NCBI RefSeq assembly: GCF_004000765.1 | Contig: NZ_BILW01000025.1 | Span: 30,720-94,719 of the forward strand | DNA from: Paenibacillus chondroitinus NBRC 15376 | GTDB lineage: Bacteria; Bacillota; Bacilli; Paenibacillales; NBRC-103111 | Direction: 5' to 3' | Length of the DNA stretch: 64,000 bases | Shown: positions 60,814 to 64,000 of the stretch, piece after piece | Position numbering within the stretch: position 1 is the first letter of the stretch | How the letters are laid out: each line of letters opens with the position of its first letter | Made by a program: the position numbers and the translations under genes | Notes under the pieces: model-generated | Databases searched by the model: none | Told to the model about the DNA's origin: nothing | Seen by the model: the letters and a program-made list of their open reading frames with translations, nothing else

Positions 60814-63800
60814 TGCGCCAAGAAGCTTCAAAACTTCCTGTTCAGGCGCATCGGAAATACGGACGCCGTTCCATGTCTCGATGACGATTTTGCGCAGCTG
60901 ATGCTGTTTTAGCAGTTGCCGGAACATGAGCTTGAGCTCGTGGGCAGTCTCAGCTAAATCATGGTTTTCTGCAGAGAGCTGGTAGATGCGCTTCCCGTTG
61001 TTTTCGATCCAATACAACCACTCGCTGCCTTTGAGAGCTAAGTAATTGCCGGTTTTGCGCGAGAAGGAAATACCGGGTTTTTCAGGCCAGGGAACAAGCA
61101 GCCCACAAGGATTGGCTGGATCGACAGCACTAACTAGCGTGAAAGAAGACGAGTGGTCAGTTCCTTGTGCCATTGGCTGATGCAGAAGACGAATAAAGTC
61201 TTTCGTCGCGAATTGAAGAGCATGCAAATCGGTGATGAACAGCCCTCGGACGACAAGCCCCCACTCTTCCAATTGACGCAAGGCGGTATGAATCGCCTCC
61301 CATGGATAGGGACAAAGCGCAGAGACGAGGTCCTTGGTAATAAGACCATAACGCTCTAACAGATGATGCGTCCACTGCATGGCGGAGGATTGCTTATCAA
61401 AGGCCTCATTATGCAGTGTGCTCAGGGCATACCAACGGCCAAGCCCTGATTGGAATTTGTCCCCTTTCTTCGAAGAGGATACGCCCGTGGCATGAAGCCG
61501 CAGCGGCGCGAACTGATCATTAGCCGCGTGACCATCCCAGACAAGTTGGAGCAACTCTTCTAATAATAAAGAAGGGGTTTTTCCGGTTTCAAGGCCAAGC
61601 TTGCTGAGAAACACAGCCCCTTTGGCTTCCATAAGGCTCAGGAGTTCCGGAGAAGAGGCAGGTCTATGGTGCATCCTGGCAAGGCAGGGTTCGAATAGTG
61701 TGGAACTTTCTGCTAGAAAGAAAGCGATGCGACCTTCTTTTTCGCCCTCTTCCTTGTGGCCTATCCAGATAACTTCACCTGATGAACATAACATATCCAA
61801 GTCCTGTTTCCGGTAGGATAACTGCCTTGTCGGGAAGAAAACGGATTCCCAGAGTGAAATGGGCAAAAAGAAACCTTGCAAATCGGTGATGATTTCACGC
61901 AGCTGCTCCATACCGGGAACATATGTTCTGCTGATGAGTTTACGCATGAGCGGCATGTGCAGCAGATAGGTAAGCGGAGGAATAGCTGAGCTCTCGCGTC
62001 TTAGAATCTGCAGAGATTGGCGTACTAAGCGGGAAGCGACCTTGCTGCTTGTCCAAAGCGACTCCACTTCAGGATCGGCGAAAGGTGCAGGTTCCAATAA
62101 GCGGGAAGCGACAGCTTCTTCGATCCAGCTTTCAATATGCGCAATCTCCAGCTCGTAGCGGTCTGAGAGCTCTTCAGCTGTGAAAGACAGCCGCCCGTCC
62201 GCATATCGTTGGAAGATGAACGTTCTGGCAAGAGGATCTAAGGTGAGCGAAGTATAAAATGTGACTTCATCGCTGCATATATAACGCGTCTCGCCGGTGA
62301 AGGAGATGGCGGAGGTTTTGCCTTGCTCCAGCAGTTCCTTTATCCATGTCTGAGCTGAGGCTTCAGTGGTAGATCCAGCTTTGACGAGTTCGGTGACGGA
62401 AGCGTCTCCGCGTTCTTTTAAATAACGAAAGACTTGTTGAGGAGATGTCCATGCTTCTTCCGCCCAGGAAAGTTTGGTTTCTTCGTCTTCCAGGACTTGA
62501 GGATTTATCGCGTTACGAACCGTCTCCGCTCCAAAAATATCGGCGGCCATCTGCCGGCTGAAGCCTAGTAATTCCACTTGCAAATCCTGAGATAAGCTAT
62601 CGGATTCATAGATTTTTTGGGCAACATAATCGGATTGAAATTGAGCGGCCAGCGGTGAAGGGAAGTGGTTGCGATGAACCGCAAAGTGGATTTCTCCTGC
62701 TTGCATCCCCTCCAGGATGCTTCGCAAATGCTCCAAATCGACATGCTCTTCCAAACATTCGCGCATGGCTTCTTGAAAGAGCGGAAACCGCTCTTTGTAG
62801 GGCAGCGCTTCTTTCATCAACTCCTGGCCGCGAAGCCTTTTCAGCCAAGCGGGCATTCGTGTGAAACTGCGGGAAAGCAGCAGGGAGGTTTCCGCAAGCC
62901 GCTGGAAGGCCGCACCGAACATGCCGGATTCCGCGACAGCTCCGATAACCAATTGTTCCGCTTCATTATAGGAAAGGGACATGATAGCCTGCGTAATCGT
63001 TTCTTGATAGCTGGGAAAAATCAATTCGATGCCGTTGTCCTTGGCATTTGTATAGATGGCCTGATGTCCGTTTTGGTTCAGATGCTTCTCGAGCGCCATA
63101 AGCCAAGTCCGGTTGACTTTCCGTCCAAATAAGCTGTGAAGCACGTAATGCGTTTGGTTCTGTTCATCGGCGAAAGTTTCAATAACAACCGTTTGATCGG
63201 TCGGTACCGTGTTGACCGCAATTTGATTGCGAATGAGCCCAATCAAGGCATGACTGGCTTCCGTATCGAAAAAGTACTGCTCTATGAGCCATTCTTGGAC
63301 GTCTACATCTCCCTTTGTATGAGACTGCGCATTCAAGCGATCCCGCAGCTCACGCCAAAGCAACCCCGTTTGAACCCCGAGCTGATAGGATTTCCCGCCA
63401 GTTTCCCCGCGCCAGAAGGGGATTTCGCTGTACCGGTTCTCGGCTTCCTGCACATAAATGCGCTCCGGGCGCTTGCGAACGATGCGCCACGAAGCCGTAC
63501 CCAGCTGGAATACGTCGCCGATCGACGATTCATGAATGAACTCTTCATCCAGCTCGCCCAGATGAAGGCCGGTTTCATTATGATGCACGGGATAAGCCGT
63601 GCTCTGAGGAATCGTGCCCGCGCCTGTCAGCGCGGCCATCTGCGAGGCCGCTACGCGTTCCAAGCGGCCGGTTTCGCGATCCCATGCGATAAGCGGACGC
63701 GCAAAGGGGTATAACCCCGCGAGCACCTCCAGCATCGCGAGCCAGCGCTCCCGCGGCATCTCGCGGAAGGAGTCGCTCTGTGCGAGCAGGCGCGCCAGGA

Positions 63801-64000
63801 GCGCGACATCCAGCTCGTCGCTGAGCGACGCCATCGCGACGAGCTGCTGTGCCAGGACATCGAGGCTGCCCCGCGGGATGCGGATGGCCTCGATGTCGCG
63901 CGCGGCGATCCGCCGGCTGAGCACGGCGAGCTCCGGCAGCAGGCTGCGGCTGCGCGCCAGCAGCACGCCGCGGCTGACGCTGCCGACGGCATGGCCGGCG
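60766..64000 (-). CDS. Lhr-type large ATP-dependent helicase, 5' truncated
   Basis: About 1078 codons visible; the frame is open to the window edge, where AGHAVGSVSRG, a known Lhr segment, precedes the GTG at 63966. The helicase core motor motifs I-III lie outside. Visible parts are the end of the RecA-2 region (SLDVLAQQLVAM), a winged-helix-like region and the long Lhr C-terminal region (ERYGLITKDLV, FWRGE, QLRKIVIETWNG). Lhr proteins act in DNA repair or RNA processing. Base composition becomes very GC-rich at the right edge. Confidence 0.82.
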   Translation of the reverse strand, partial: AGHAVGSVSRGVLLARSRSLLPELAVLSRRIAARDIEAIRIPRGSLDVLAQQLVAMASLSDELDVALLARLLAQSDSFREMPRERWLAMLEVLAGLYPFARPLIAWDRETGRLERVAASQMAALTGAGTIPQSTAYPVHHNETGLHLGELDEEFIHESSIGDVFQLGTASWRIVRKRPERIYVQEAENRYSEIPFWRGETGGKSYQLGVQTGLLWRELRDRLNAQSHTKGDVDVQEWLIEQYFFDTEASHALIGLIRNQIAVNTVPTDQTVVIETFADEQNQTHYVLHSLFGRKVNRTWLMALEKHLNQNGHQAIYTNAKDNGIELIFPSYQETITQAIMSLSYNEAEQLVIGAVAESGMFGAAFQRLAETSLLLSRSFTRMPAWLKRLRGQELMKEALPYKERFPLFQEAMRECLEEHVDLEHLRSILEGMQAGEIHFAVHRNHFPSPLAAQFQSDYVAQKIYESDSLSQDLQVELLGFSRQMAADIFGAETVRNAINPQVLEDEETKLSWAEEAWTSPQQVFRYLKERGDASVTELVKAGSTTEASAQTWIKELLEQGKTSAISFTGETRYICSDEVTFYTSLTLDPLARTFIFQRYADGRLSFTAEELSDRYELEIAHIESWIEEAVASRLLEPAPFADPEVESLWTSSKVASRLVRQSLQILRRESSAIPPLTYLLHMPLMRKLISRTYVPGMEQLREIITDLQGFFLPISLWESVFFPTRQLSYRKQDLDMLCSSGEVIWIGHKEEGEKEGRIAFFLAESSTLFEPCLARMHHRPASSPELLSLMEAKGAVFLSKLGLETGKTPSLLLEELLQLVWDGHAANDQFAPLRLHATGVSSSKKGDKFQSGLGRWYALSTLHNEAFDKQSSAMQWTHHLLERYGLITKDLVSALCPYPWEAIHTALRQLEEWGLVVRGLFITDLHALQFATKDFIRLLHQPMAQGTDHSSSFTLVSAVDPANPCGLLVPWPEKPGISFSRKTGNYLALKGSEWLYWIENNGKRIYQLSAENHDLAETAHELKLMFRQLLKQHQLRKIVIETWNGVRISDAPEQEVLKLLGAEKDRTNFVLWPSQLS

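Noticed and set aside
62605..63992. Several frames on both strands inside the helicase gene near the right edge
   Set aside because: High GC content opens many frames; the Lhr frame has family motifs and continues past the edge.
1..64000. Insertion sequences, prophage genes, tRNA or rRNA genes, CRISPR arrays
   Set aside because: None found; no transposase, integrase, cloverleaf or spacer-repeat pattern was recognised.

Overview
The window reads as the chromosome of a spore-forming, low-to-mid-GC Gram-positive bacterium, most likely Paenibacillus or a close relative. Pointers are strong AGGAGG-type ribosome binding sites, frequent GTG/TTG starts, CotS-type spore-coat kinases, a CgeB-type glycosyltransferase, a gerA/gerB/gerC germination operon, a FapR box, and a C-terminal domain typical of Paenibacillus low-complexity repeat proteins. 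No tRNA, rRNA, insertion sequence, prophage or CRISPR array was seen.

About three quarters of the window (1-46.7 kb) is a glycan-assembly island. It opens with the 3' part of a very large decapeptide-repeat surface protein. Next come two GT4 glycosyltransferases and a 0.6-kb non-coding block that is flanked by direct repeats and carries a ~180-nt palindrome. A leftward group follows (nucleotide-sugar epimerase, three tandem copies of an unrecognised ~257-aa family, UDP-galactopyranose mutase, GT8 enzyme). A rightward group follows that (UDP-glucose dehydrogenase, GalU, a DUF707 fusion, GT4, two CotS-like kinases, an amphi-Trp protein). From 19.6 to 26.3 kb a leftward run makes activated deoxysugars: a FnlA/CapE dehydratase with a 2-epimerase and RmlD-like reductase, and a GMD-type dehydratase with a nucleotidyltransferase and 4-reductase. 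From 26.5 to 35.3 kb lie a sulfotransferase, a GT4, a GT2-GT4 fusion, small structural proteins, an APS kinase and three small helical proteins. From 35.6 to 46.7 kb a long rightward operon encodes three GT2 enzymes, an rmlA/rmlC/rmlD-like set with an embedded FAD oxidoreductase, and four consecutive proteins sharing a basic N-terminus and a glycine/aromatic every-fourth-residue (GX3) motif.

Together these genes could make UDP-GlcA, UDP-GalA, UDP-Galf, a UDP-linked 6-deoxy-L-HexNAc, a GDP-rhamnose-like sugar and a dTDP-rhamnose-like sugar, and could sulfate the product. The CotS, CgeB and ger genes, plus several CATAnnnT -10-like elements before operon heads, suggest the product decorates the spore surface. 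That assignment is inference.

After the island come a FapR-boxed fabH, the gerA/gerB/gerC operon, a GntR regulator divergent from an HPP membrane protein with a clear operator, and a secreted CAP-domain protein. A nitrate/nitrite assimilation locus follows: a TrpD-like protein plus ANTAR regulator, divergent from narK-nirB-nirD. The narK leader shows a textbook ANTAR two-hairpin antiterminator and a second terminator behind it. The window closes inside a large Lhr-type helicase gene.
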